A stretch of DNA of 9,514 nt from an uncultured Acidimicrobiia bacterium. GTDB lineage: Bacteria; Actinomycetota; Acidimicrobiia; Spongiisociales; JAENVV01. A program made the position numbers and the translations under genes. The DNA lies in assembly GCA_905480085.1 (NCBI GenBank), contig CAJQPD010000242.1:1-9514 (forward strand), given 5' to 3'. This document shows positions 1 to 7,062 of the stretch, in pieces; positions within the stretch are counted from its first letter, which is position 1, and each line of letters opens with the position of its first letter. The notes under the pieces are model-generated. The model worked only from the letters and a program-made list of their open reading frames with translations. It was not told the origin of the DNA and ran no database searches.

Positions 1-738
1 GTCCGTTTGGCCGGGGATCGAGGAGCTCCGGTCGGGTATCTCGATCTTGCGGTGGAAGGCAGCGAAGCGGATACGAGACTTGGTGCAGCCATGCTCAAAG
101 CGTCTGGTGCCCGAGCGTTGGTGACGGTCGGAGGAGATGGCACGGTCCGAGCTGCTGCAGAAGGTTGGCCGCAGGCACCTTTGGTACCGGTGGCGGCGGG
201 CACCAACAATGCGTTCGCCCTGACCGACGAACCAACGGTGGTCGGCCTCGCCACCGCGCTGGCGGTGGCCGGTGATGGGCGGGCCTTTGTTCCAACGACG
301 GCGATCGCCGTGCAGACCACCCGGGGCGACGCGGTAGCGGTGATCGACGCGGTTGTCGTGCGAGACCACTGGGTGGGGGCGGGCGCCATCGTGAGCCCCG
401 ATCAACTGGTCGAAGCTTTCGTCACATCTTCGCGGCGGACCGCGGTAGGGATCGCTTCGATATGCGCAGCATTGGGACCGCTTGCCGAAGGCTATGCCCG
501 ACGGATTGCGTTTGGGGGTTCGGCAGTCGTTCGGGCGGTGTTCGGTCCGGGAGTGGTGTTGGACATTCCGGTGGCGGACTTCCATGACCTGCCACAGGGA
601 TCGGAGGCGCCACTGCTGGAATCCGCCGGCCTGGTCGCCCTCGACGGTGAACGACGATTGCCTGCCGCCGGTGGTCTGGTGCGCGTAATCGCCGGACCGC
701 GGGTACTCGATCTCGAAATGGCGTTATCTACCGGTTGA
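1..738 (+). CDS. acoX: AcoX-like protein, NAD-kinase fold (5' end outside window)
   Basis: C-terminal 245 residues of an AcoX-family protein. The frame is open back to base 1, and AcoX proteins normally run to about 330-360 residues, so roughly 100 N-terminal residues lie upstream; the TTG at 7 is probably not a real start. Visible motifs, numbered from the first codon in the window, are the nucleotide-binding GGDGT loop at about residues 44-48 and the GTNNAFA segment at about 67-73. Both are typical of the ATP-NAD kinase/diacylglycerol kinase fold. AcoX is usually encoded in acetoin catabolism operons, but its reaction is not established, so I assign no activity beyond nucleotide binding. 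acoA follows 98 bp downstream on the same strand, which is the main reason to choose AcoX over a housekeeping NAD kinase. Remaining doubt is mainly the missing N-terminus. Confidence 0.8.
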   Translation, partial: VRLAGDRGAPVGYLDLAVEGSEADTRLGAAMLKASGARALVTVGGDGTVRAAAEGWPQAPLVPVAAGTNNAFALTDEPTVVGLATALAVAGDGRAFVPTTAIAVQTTRGDAVAVIDAVVVRDHWVGAGAIVSPDQLVEAFVTSSRRTAVGIASICAALGPLAEGYARRIAFGGSAVVRAVFGPGVVLDIPVADFHDLPQGSEAPLLESAGLVALDGERRLPAAGGLVRVIAGPRVLDLEMALSTG

Positions 739-824
739 ATCGGCGTCATCTCTGGGACCGGCGGCGTACCTTTAGGACGTTGAAGGGCGCGGCGTCGCTG
801 ACCGGCCCACTGGGAATCCGATAG

Positions 825-831
825 AGGAGGT
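825..831 (+). promoter_or_regulatory. Strong Shine-Dalgarno of acoA
   Basis: AGGAGGT lies 5 bases before the ATG at 837. It is a full match to the anti-Shine-Dalgarno core and the strongest ribosome binding site in the window. It fixes the acoA start and suggests high translation of E1 alpha. The 98-bp gap after acoX could also hold a promoter, but I see no convincing -35/-10 pair there. Confidence 0.8.
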
Positions 832-836
832 ACCCG

Positions 837-1823
837 ATGGATATCCCCAAGGCACATCTGGTCGACATGTACGAGACGATGGTGCGGATCCGTCGATTCG
901 AGGAACGGATCCGGGAGTTGTACTTCGCAGACAAGCTTCCCGCTTTTGATATCGCCGCAGGGCTTATCCCTGGCGAAATGCATCTTGCCGCCGGGCAAGA
1001 ACCCGTAGCGGTGGGGATGCGACCCCATCTGCATCCCGGCGATGCCATCACGGCCACCCATCGACCCCACCATGTGGCCATCGCCCAGGGGGTGGATCTC
1101 AACAAGATGGCCGCCGAGATCTTCGGTCGGGAAACCGGGCTGGGGCAGGGCAAAGGTGGACATATGCACCTGTTTTCGGTGGAGCCGAATTTTGGTTGTT
1201 CGGGGATCATCGGAGAGGGCATGCCAGTAGCGGTCGGAGCTGCCATGGCTTTCAAAGCCCGCGGCACCGGCAATATTGCGTTGTCGTACTTCGGTGAAGG
1301 AGCCGCCAACCAGGGGGCATTCCACGAGTCGCTAAACCTGGCGGCCCTATGGAAGCTACCGGTCGTCTTCATCTGCGAAGACAACGCCTACGCCATTTCG
1401 GTTCCCAAGGCGTCATCGACGGCCATTCCCGATAACAGTGATCGGGCCTCTGCCTACGGCATCCCCGGCGTCCTCGTTCCCGAGAACGATCCGGTGGCCG
1501 TGTACGAGGTGATGGGTGCGGCCATGGACCGGGCCCGGCGGGGCGATGGCCCGAGCCTCATCGAGATCAAAACCGACCGTCTGTGGGGCCATTTCGAAGG
1601 AGACGCCGACGCGTATCGATCAGATGAATTCAAAGAGGACATGAACGTGCGCGACCCGTTGGTGGCGTTCGGCAAGCGACTCGTCGAGGAAGGCGTCCTG
1701 TCCGAAGCGGAGCAGGCAGCCATCAAAGAAAAGGAATACGCCACGGTCGAGGCAGCCATTGACTTTGCGTTGGCCAGTCCCTATCCGGCCCCCGAAGCCG
1801 CCCTCAATCACGTGTTTGCATAG
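837..1823 (+). CDS. acoA: TPP-dependent E1 component, alpha subunit (acetoin dehydrogenase type)
   Basis: 328 residues, full length for the E1 alpha family. With AcoB it would form the alpha2beta2 E1 that binds thiamine diphosphate, cleaves the substrate (acetoin, or a 2-oxo acid such as pyruvate) and passes the acyl group to the lipoyl domain of E2. The TPP/Mg motif runs from GEG at 153-155 to N183, with N158 inside it. Other family marks are THRPHH at 74-79, the GKGGHMH segment at 106-111, and the YRSDEF segment at 260-265 that corresponds to the phosphorylation-loop region. The start is set by a strong ribosome binding site 5 bases upstream. acoB starts 14 bp after the stop. Substrate assignment rests on the acoX neighbour; branched-chain or pyruvate dehydrogenase E1 alpha would look similar. 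Family confidence is high, substrate confidence moderate. Confidence 0.9.
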   Translation: MDIPKAHLVDMYETMVRIRRFEERIRELYFADKLPAFDIAAGLIPGEMHLAAGQEPVAVGMRPHLHPGDAITATHRPHHVAIAQGVDLNKMAAEIFGRETGLGQGKGGHMHLFSVEPNFGCSGIIGEGMPVAVGAAMAFKARGTGNIALSYFGEGAANQGAFHESLNLAALWKLPVVFICEDNAYAISVPKASSTAIPDNSDRASAYGIPGVLVPENDPVAVYEVMGAAMDRARRGDGPSLIEIKTDRLWGHFEGDADAYRSDEFKEDMNVRDPLVAFGKRLVEEGVLSEAEQAAIKEKEYATVEAAIDFALASPYPAPEAALNHVFA

Positions 1824-1837
1824 AAAGGACGAGTGAC

Positions 1838-2857
1838 ATGACAACGATGACAGATCGAAAACTGACTATGCAAAAAGCGATCGCCGAGGGGATCGCCCAG
1901 GAAATGGCGGTCGACCCGAGCGTGTTCGTCATGGGTGAAGACGTAGGCGTTTACGGCGGAATCTTCGGCGCAACCGAAGGCTTGCTTGATAAGTACGGGC
2001 CGGAGCGGGTCATCGACACGCCCATCTCCGAGACAGGCTTCATCGGCGCGGCGGTCGGCGCGGCCATCAACGGTATGCGACCGATCGTCGAGTTGATGTT
2101 TGTCGATTTCTTTGGCGTATGCATGGATCAGATCTACAACAATATGGCCAAAATCCACTACTTCAGTGGCGGCAACATCAAGGTGCCGGCCGTGCTGACC
2201 ACCGCGGTGGGCGGCGGCTATTCGGATGCGGGGCAGCACTCCCAGACCCTGTGGGGCCTGTTCGCCCATCTACCCGGTCTCAAGGTGGTGGTTCCGTCGA
2301 GTGCCTACGACGCCAAGGGGCTGATGATCTCGGCCATCCGGGACGACAACCCTGTCATGTATATGTTCCACAAGGGTGCTCTTGGCTTGGGGTGGATGGT
2401 CAACAATCCACACGCCACCGGACCGGTTCCCGAGGAGTCATACACGGTGCCGATCGGAAAGGCCCGGGTGGCTCGCGAAGGTACCGACGTGACGATCGTC
2501 ACGGTCGGTTTGTCGGTGCATAAGGCTCTTGACGCCGCCGCCCTCCTCGAGGCGGATGGTGTCTCAGCCGAAATCATCGACTTGCGGTCCCTCGTCCCTC
2601 TCGACCGGGAGGCGATCGTGGCGAGCGTTCAGAAGACCCACCGTCTACTGGTCGTCGACGAGGACTATCAGAGCTTCGGCATGAGCGGTGAAGTCATCAC
2701 GACGGCCGTGCAAGGGGCGTTTGACTATCTCGATGCCCCACCGGTGCGGGTGGCAACGCCGGATATTCCGATTCCGTACAGCCACCCTCTGGAAACCTGG
2801 ACGTTGCCGTCGGTTGATCGGATCGTCGCCGCAGTCACCGAAATGGTGTCGGGCTGA
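1838..2857 (+). CDS. acoB: TPP-dependent E1 component, beta subunit (acetoin dehydrogenase type)
   Basis: 339 residues, the usual length for E1 beta. It pairs with AcoA to complete the TPP site. E67 in the PISETGF segment (62-68) matches the conserved glutamate that activates the aminopyrimidine ring of TPP. MGEDVGVYGG (32-41), AGQHSQ (131-136), DLRSLVPLD (248-256) and the terminal IPIPYS segment (310-315) are also typical of the transketolase-like beta subunit, with its N-terminal pyrimidine-binding half and C-terminal transketolase_C half. The start is the ATG with AAAGGA 8 bases upstream; a second ATG three codons in is less well placed. It lies 14 bp after acoA and ends 3 bp before acoC, so all three are surely cotranscribed. 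Nothing is truncated. Confidence 0.9.
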   Translation: MTTMTDRKLTMQKAIAEGIAQEMAVDPSVFVMGEDVGVYGGIFGATEGLLDKYGPERVIDTPISETGFIGAAVGAAINGMRPIVELMFVDFFGVCMDQIYNNMAKIHYFSGGNIKVPAVLTTAVGGGYSDAGQHSQTLWGLFAHLPGLKVVVPSSAYDAKGLMISAIRDDNPVMYMFHKGALGLGWMVNNPHATGPVPEESYTVPIGKARVAREGTDVTIVTVGLSVHKALDAAALLEADGVSAEIIDLRSLVPLDREAIVASVQKTHRLLVVDEDYQSFGMSGEVITTAVQGAFDYLDAPPVRVATPDIPIPYSHPLETWTLPSVDRIVAAVTEMVSG

Positions 2858-2860
2858 GCC

Positions 2861-3907
2861 ATGGCCGTCGATGTTCTGATGCCGGTGATCACCGAGGCTG
2901 GCGAGGAGGCCGTCATTACGGCCTGGTTCGTCGACGAGGGCCAGGCGTGTAGCAGCGGGCAACTCATCGCCGAAGTGCAGGCTGAGAAGGTTGCCTCGGA
3001 GGTCCTGGCAATAGCTGACGGATATGTCGTGAACCGGGTCGCCATTGGCGACCCGGTTCCACAAGATCATGCCATCTGTCAGATAGTCGACACGGTTCCG
3101 GTGGCGTCGACGGCCGCGGTGGCCGCACCGGTCGAATCGTCAAACCTGGCTCCCCCGATCAAGGCGTCGCCTGCTGCCAAGCGACTGGCTCGCGAACTCG
3201 GTGTTGAACTGGACGGAGTGGCCGGGTCCGGTCCGGAGGGACGGATCACCGAGGGGGATGTCCAGGGCTTGGCCGTTGGCGCGGGAGGGTTCAGCGGTCT
3301 CCGGGCGGTGATTGCCCGCAACATGCGTCGCAGTCACACGTCGACGGCGCCGGTGACCTTGTTCACAACGGTTGATTTTGGAACGCTCGCTCCACGCAGT
3401 ATCACTGCCCGGGTAGTCAAGGCGGCCGCCTCGGTCTTGGCCGACCATCCTCAACTCAACGGGACGAGGAACGGCGACGCTTTTACATCGGCCGACCGGG
3501 CCAATGTGGCCGTGGCGATCCAGACCGATGAAGGTCTGGTCGCTCCTGTTGTGGCGGACCCGGCCGCCCAATCGATCGAGGCCCTGGCTGAGACGATTCG
3601 CGGCTTGGCCGATCGTGCGGTGAGCAAGACACTTGACGCCGCCGACTACGAGGGTGGAACGTTCACCGTGACCAACCTCGGCAGCTACGGGGTTGACGGG
3701 TTTACTCCCGTCATCAACTTACCCCAGGTGGCGATTCTTGGCGTTGGTGCCATGCGAACGGTGCCAGCGTTCGATGCGGGCGGTGGAGTGGTGGCTAGCC
3801 ATCAGATGGTGTTATCGCTCACCTTCGATCATGCCTTCGTCGATGGCGCCCCGGCCGCGGCCTTTCTACGGGACGTTGCCCGGGTGCTGGTGGGATCGAG
3901 TCGGTAG
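2861..3907 (+). CDS. acoC: Dihydrolipoamide acyltransferase E2 (compact form)
   Basis: 348 residues, short for an E2 (commonly 400 or more). Order: one lipoyl domain (about 1-76) with the likely lipoylated K43 in an AEKVA turn; a short Ala/Pro/Val linker; a peripheral subunit-binding domain (about 101-137, ASPAAKRLARELGV, then GSGPEGRITEGDV); then the CoA-acyltransferase domain (about 144-348). The catalytic HxxxDG motif is present as HAFVDG (324-329, H324 and D328). The catalytic domain is about 205 residues against about 220-230 usually. The shortfall is around residue 178, where a linking helix between VDFGTL and the next helix is nearly absent. The ATG sits 3 bp after the acoB stop without a clear Shine-Dalgarno, so translation is probably coupled. 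It would pass acetyl from E1 to CoA. No E3 gene follows, so dihydrolipoamide dehydrogenase must come from elsewhere. Confidence 0.88.
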   Translation: MAVDVLMPVITEAGEEAVITAWFVDEGQACSSGQLIAEVQAEKVASEVLAIADGYVVNRVAIGDPVPQDHAICQIVDTVPVASTAAVAAPVESSNLAPPIKASPAAKRLARELGVELDGVAGSGPEGRITEGDVQGLAVGAGGFSGLRAVIARNMRRSHTSTAPVTLFTTVDFGTLAPRSITARVVKAAASVLADHPQLNGTRNGDAFTSADRANVAVAIQTDEGLVAPVVADPAAQSIEALAETIRGLADRAVSKTLDAADYEGGTFTVTNLGSYGVDGFTPVINLPQVAILGVGAMRTVPAFDAGGGVVASHQMVLSLTFDHAFVDGAPAAAFLRDVARVLVGSSR

Positions 3908-3965
3908 ATCATCGTGTCGGGTATTCGCAAGTCATCGCGAGGAGTCGGTCGCGCCGTTCACGTTC

Positions 3966-3987
3966 TTCTGGCGGCGAGGCCGCCGAA
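3966..3987 (+). terminator. GC-rich hairpin after acoC, possible terminator
   Basis: GGCGGC (3970-3975), loop GAG, GCCGCC (3979-3984) make a perfect 6-bp stem with a 3-base loop. TTC (3966-3968) and GAA (3985-3987) extend it past one bulged T. There is no T-run after it, so it is not a canonical intrinsic terminator, though U-poor hairpins are commonly proposed as terminators in high-GC actinobacteria. It lies 58 bp after acoC and about 50 bp before the symporter gene, so it could also sit in the symporter leader. Confidence 0.4.
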
Positions 3988-3993
3988 TCCGTG

Positions 3994-3999
3994 TAAAGT
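3994..3999 (+). promoter_or_regulatory. Candidate -10 box for the phosphate symporter operon
   Basis: TAAAGT fits the TANNNT actinobacterial -10 pattern and lies 36 bases before the GTG start, in the only sizeable gap (125 bp) ahead of the symporter. No good -35 hexamer stands 16-18 bases upstream. Offered as a weak candidate only. Confidence 0.25.
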
Positions 4000-4035
4000 G
4001 CCACCGACTGCGGACACGTACGGAACGGACTTTTG

Positions 4036-5181
4036 GTGGCGTCACCAGATCAGCCCTTAACAACCCGAACCTCAGGACTTCCTTCCCCGGTTAGAGCTCT
4101 TCTTGTTGTAGCTCTTCTGTATGCATTCCTGGTCGGTGTCAAAATGCTCGAGTCGGGCATCAAGGGCATCGGTTCTGACTACACCGATCCGTTGTTCGCC
4201 AGTGTGTCCAATCCGCTGGCCGGCCTGTTCGTCGGGATTCTCGCCACCGTTCTGGTGCAGTCGTCATCGGTCACCACCGCTACGATTGTCGGGCTCGTCG
4301 CCAGTGGCGTGGTGGGCGTCGAAGCTGCGGTTCCCATGATCATGGGTGCCAACATCGGTACGACGGTCACCAACACGCTGGTGTCCCTCACCAATGCCCG
4401 GCGTAGCGAGCAATTCCGGCTGGCGTTTGCGGCGGCCACGATGCACGACTTCTTCAATGTCATCGTCGTCATCATCCTGTTGCCGCTGGAGGTCTTGACC
4501 GGGTTTCTGCATGCCGGAGCCTCATGGATCGCCGGCCTATTTGTCGGGGGCGAGCTCGGTGGGTCCTTCGACAGTCCCATCAAGGAAGCTGTCGGTTGGC
4601 TGGCCAAGCTGGCCAGCAGTGGGATCGAAGCAATTATCGGAAGCGACGTGGCTGCTGCGGTGGTGTTGATTGCCGCTGCCATCGCGGTGATCTTCATCAC
4701 CCTGACGTTCATTACCAAGAACATGCGTATGTTGGTCGCCGATCGCATCGAAGCCTCTCTCAACGCGGTGCTGGCGAAGTCGGGCACGATCGGCATCATC
4801 GTTGGAATGCTGGTGACGATCGCGGTTCAGTCGTCGAGTATCACAACGTCGATCCTCATCCCGCTGGTGGCGTCCGGCTTGCTCCTGATTCGCAACGCAT
4901 ACCCCATCACGCTCGGGGCCAACATCGGTACCACGATCACGGCGCTTCTGGCCGCCATGGCGGCCGGTTCCGTGGACGCACTCACCATTGCATTCACACA
5001 TACGCTCTTCAACGTACTTGGTATCTTGCTGATTTATCCGTGGCCGAAGCTGCGGTATATCCCTGTTGTGCTGGCTGAAGCGCTCGCCAATCTGGCTGTG
5101 AAACGTACGTCGTTGGCCCTTGCCTACACGTTTGGTGTGTTCGTTCTTGTGCCCTTCCTCGGTATCATTGTTCTGACATAG
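4036..5181 (+). CDS. Na+/phosphate symporter (NptA/SLC34-like family)
   Basis: About 381 residues of hydrophobic membrane protein with the diagnostic internal duplication of Na/Pi cotransporters. Numbering below counts the TTG at 4033 as residue 1. Repeat 1 has QSSSVTTATIVGLVASG (76-92) then GANIGTT (105-111) and HDFFNV (138-143). Repeat 2 has QSSSITTSILIPLVASG (266-282), GANIGTT (295-301) and HTLFNV (323-328). The QSSS re-entrant segments form the Na+ and phosphate sites in this family. It would import inorganic phosphate using the sodium gradient. The GTG at 4036 is preferred because a GGA stands 6 bases upstream; TTG at 4033 in the same frame is possible and neither has a strong ribosome binding site. 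Unlike many bacterial homologues it lacks a C-terminal PhoU domain, but a separate PhoU-like gene follows directly. Confidence 0.88.
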   Translation: MASPDQPLTTRTSGLPSPVRALLVVALLYAFLVGVKMLESGIKGIGSDYTDPLFASVSNPLAGLFVGILATVLVQSSSVTTATIVGLVASGVVGVEAAVPMIMGANIGTTVTNTLVSLTNARRSEQFRLAFAAATMHDFFNVIVVIILLPLEVLTGFLHAGASWIAGLFVGGELGGSFDSPIKEAVGWLAKLASSGIEAIIGSDVAAAVVLIAAAIAVIFITLTFITKNMRMLVADRIEASLNAVLAKSGTIGIIVGMLVTIAVQSSSITTSILIPLVASGLLLIRNAYPITLGANIGTTITALLAAMAAGSVDALTIAFTHTLFNVLGILLIYPWPKLRYIPVVLAEALANLAVKRTSLALAYTFGVFVLVPFLGIIVLT

Positions 5182-5185
5182 GAGA
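5180..5185 (+). promoter_or_regulatory. Ribosome binding site of the PhoU-like gene, inside the symporter stop
   Basis: AGGAGA lies 6 bases before the ATG at 5192, and its first two bases are the last two of the symporter TAG stop. This ties translation of the PhoU-like gene to termination on the symporter gene and supports one operon. Confidence 0.7.
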
Positions 5186-5191
5186 TAAACC

Positions 5192-5857
5192 ATGGTGATG
5201 GCATTTTTCCGCGGACGCGGCGGATCAACCCTCGATGAAGTCAAAGGAACCCTGGTCAGCATGCTCGGGGATGGCCGGACTGTCTTCGACGCAGCGACCG
5301 GCGCTGTCTTTGGCGGTGGCAAGAGCAAAGCGACCAAACAGACGGTGCGATCGACCGACCAGGAGATCAACACGGCTCAGCAAAGAGTCCGTCGGTCTCT
5401 CATGATGCACTCGGCGGTTACGGCCGCCGATCTGCCTGCCGTCCTCGCCTACATGAGCATCGTCAAAGATGCTGAACGCGTAGGTGACTATGCCAAGAAC
5501 ATGTACGACCTTGCGAGGTACGGCGCCAACTTTGAACTCGCCGAGGATCACGATGAGCTTCTGTCGTATCGTGATGCGGTCGGGCAGTTGATCGACGATG
5601 CCGCGGCGACGTTTGCCTCCCAGGACGAAGCGCAGGCTCAGAAACTGATAGACAAAGCGGATGGCTTCCTATTGGATTATGACCAGAAGATCAAAGCCGC
5701 CTTCCGGTCCGAAGGCACGGCCGATCAGGCTGTTGCCCGGGCGCTCTATTACCGGTACCTGAAGCGGATCACCGCGCACATCATGAATATGTTGACGGCG
5801 ATTGTCATGCCGATCGAGCGACTCGATTATTACGACGAGGCTCCCGAAGACCGCTAG
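5192..5857 (+). CDS. PhoU-like phosphate transport regulatory protein
   Basis: 221 residues, mostly helical and charged, with no signal peptide or membrane segment, so cytoplasmic. The first PhoU metal-binding motif is visible as KDAERVGDYAKN (92-103; E95 and D99 match E/DxxxD). The second expected motif near 186-200 reads YYRYLKRITAHIMNM and lacks the acidic pair, so that half of the family's tandem helical bundle is degenerate. Residues about 1-50 are atypical: a Gly-rich start and a GGGKSK segment at 41-46, with no obvious function. In known systems PhoU-type domains bind metal and restrain phosphate uptake; here the partner is most likely the adjacent Na/Pi symporter, which in many bacteria carries this domain fused. 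The gene starts 10 bp after the symporter stop and meets a convergent gene 11 bp beyond its own. A chromosomal PhoU for the Pst system is less likely given the context. Confidence 0.82.
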   Translation: MVMAFFRGRGGSTLDEVKGTLVSMLGDGRTVFDAATGAVFGGGKSKATKQTVRSTDQEINTAQQRVRRSLMMHSAVTAADLPAVLAYMSIVKDAERVGDYAKNMYDLARYGANFELAEDHDELLSYRDAVGQLIDDAAATFASQDEAQAQKLIDKADGFLLDYDQKIKAAFRSEGTADQAVARALYYRYLKRITAHIMNMLTAIVMPIERLDYYDEAPEDR

Positions 5858-5886
5858 TCCAAGACTCTCTATCGGGACTGCTTCGG
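5844..5886. repeat. Interrupted inverted repeat across two convergent 3' ends
   Basis: CCGAAG (5844-5849) pairs with CTTCGG (5881-5886), and AGTCC (5856-5860) with GGACT (5875-5879), leaving a 14-base loop and an asymmetric internal loop of 6 bases against 1. It covers the last codons and stops of both the PhoU-like gene (+) and the permease gene (-). The placement is right for a shared bidirectional terminator, but no T-run is present on either side. Confidence 0.4.
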
Positions 5887-7062
5887 ACCGGCGGCCCGCC
5901 AGGCGTCACGGATCTTTGTCTTGGAAGTCCTCAGCATGCTGCCCCGGTATATTCGGCCCGCCAACCTCATGAGGAGGTAGGCGGTCACGATACAAAGCCC
6001 GATCGCCAGGGCGTACTGCCATCCGGGTACGTTGCCGCCGGCCGCCCGCACCGGCATGACCATCGGTGCCGAAATGGGAAAGATTGACGCAATCGTAGTC
6101 AGCGTGGAATCGGGATCTTCGCTGGCTATCAATGCAATGAAGTAGCCGGGGAGAAGTCCCAACATCGGAATCCACGACACCGATTGAACGTCTTCCTGGC
6201 GGGTGACCAAGGAGCCTGCGGCTGCGAACAGCACGCTGTACATGGCGTATCCGAGCAGGAACCACAGGATGAGCGAGCCGATCATCTGCCCGGTCCAGGT
6301 CCCGAGCCCGGGAATAGCTTCAACGTCGACGACCTTCGTCAGAGCAAACAAGGAGCCACCGAGAACCGAGAGTTGGAGCAGGCCGAGGGTTCCGATGCCG
6401 ATCACTTTGCCGGTCAGTAATTGCATAGGGCGAACCCTGGCCAGGACGACTTCGGCCACGCGGCTCGACTTTTCTTCCATGACCCCGAGGAGTACGAATT
6501 GTCCTGACAGGACAACTGCCATGAATAGAACAACCACGCCCAGGTAGGCGAGCCCCTGACGAGTGGCGGCATCGTCTTCGGGGGGCTCCAGCACAACATT
6601 CTCCGGCAGAGTTGGAGCCAGCAGCGACATGGCCTCCTCGTTTGTCAGGCCTAGCGTGCTGATGGCTTCCTGCTGTGCGGCGGCTTGTACGGCGCCGATC
6701 ACGACGGCGTTCACGTACGGGCTTATGGATCGTTGCCAGATGGTCACGTCTCCGTCGAGTAGGACGTCCAAATCGCCGTCAGCGAGCATGGTTTCGCCTT
6801 CGGAACGCGTGGGGACAGATACAACTTTGATGTGGATCCCCAGGGCGCCAGCGGAGCCCTCCAGCTCGGCTGCATATGGTGGCTGTCCGATCACGCCTAT
6901 CGCGTCGGCGGTGTTGGACGCATCGATTTGGGATGCCAGAAGCGGCCCGAGCCCGAGGATCAGCATGGCCATGATCACCATCGAAACGAGAAAGACCCGG
7001 CTGCGGATACGCTGGTCGAAGTCCCGACGCGCGACGAGAAAGATGTTCTGGAGGCTACTCAT
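5869..7062 (-). CDS. ABC-2 type exporter permease (NatB-like)
   Basis: 397 residues with the NatB-type ABC-2 layout. A cytoplasmic start containing ARRDFDQRIRSR is followed by one membrane helix (about 23-43), a large extracytoplasmic domain (about 45-165), and five further helices (about 172-193, 219-240, 259-284, 298-313, 348-366). The cytoplasmic segment EEKSSRVAEVVLARVRPMQ (196-214) and FPISAPMVMPVR (328-339) are conserved in this group. It would form the membrane channel of an exporter energised by the ATPase gene just upstream. Its ATG overlaps that gene's stop by 8 bases (ATGAGTAG), so translation is coupled. The substrate cannot be told from sequence: NatAB exports sodium, but relatives export drugs or other compounds. 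Confidence 0.85.
   Translation of the reverse strand: MSSLQNIFLVARRDFDQRIRSRVFLVSMVIMAMLILGLGPLLASQIDASNTADAIGVIGQPPYAAELEGSAGALGIHIKVVSVPTRSEGETMLADGDLDVLLDGDVTIWQRSISPYVNAVVIGAVQAAAQQEAISTLGLTNEEAMSLLAPTLPENVVLEPPEDDAATRQGLAYLGVVVLFMAVVLSGQFVLLGVMEEKSSRVAEVVLARVRPMQLLTGKVIGIGTLGLLQLSVLGGSLFALTKVVDVEAIPGLGTWTGQMIGSLILWFLLGYAMYSVLFAAAGSLVTRQEDVQSVSWIPMLGLLPGYFIALIASEDPDSTLTTIASIFPISAPMVMPVRAAGGNVPGWQYALAIGLCIVTAYLLMRLAGRIYRGSMLRTSKTKIRDAWRAAGPKQSR

Noticed and set aside
492..1384. Long - strand open frames opposite acoA
   Set aside because: They lie antisense to a clearly conserved gene, have Pro/Arg-rich translations typical of high-GC shadow frames, and show no recognisable motifs.
3693..4094. 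Open frame spanning the acoC end and the gap before the symporter
   Set aside because: It overlaps the conserved HxxxDG end of E2 in another frame and has no family features in the gap.
4537..5373. 278-residue - strand open frame opposite the symporter
   Set aside because: Its composition (His/Arg/Gln/Asp-rich) is that of a mirror of hydrophobic codons, and the + strand symporter repeats are unambiguous.
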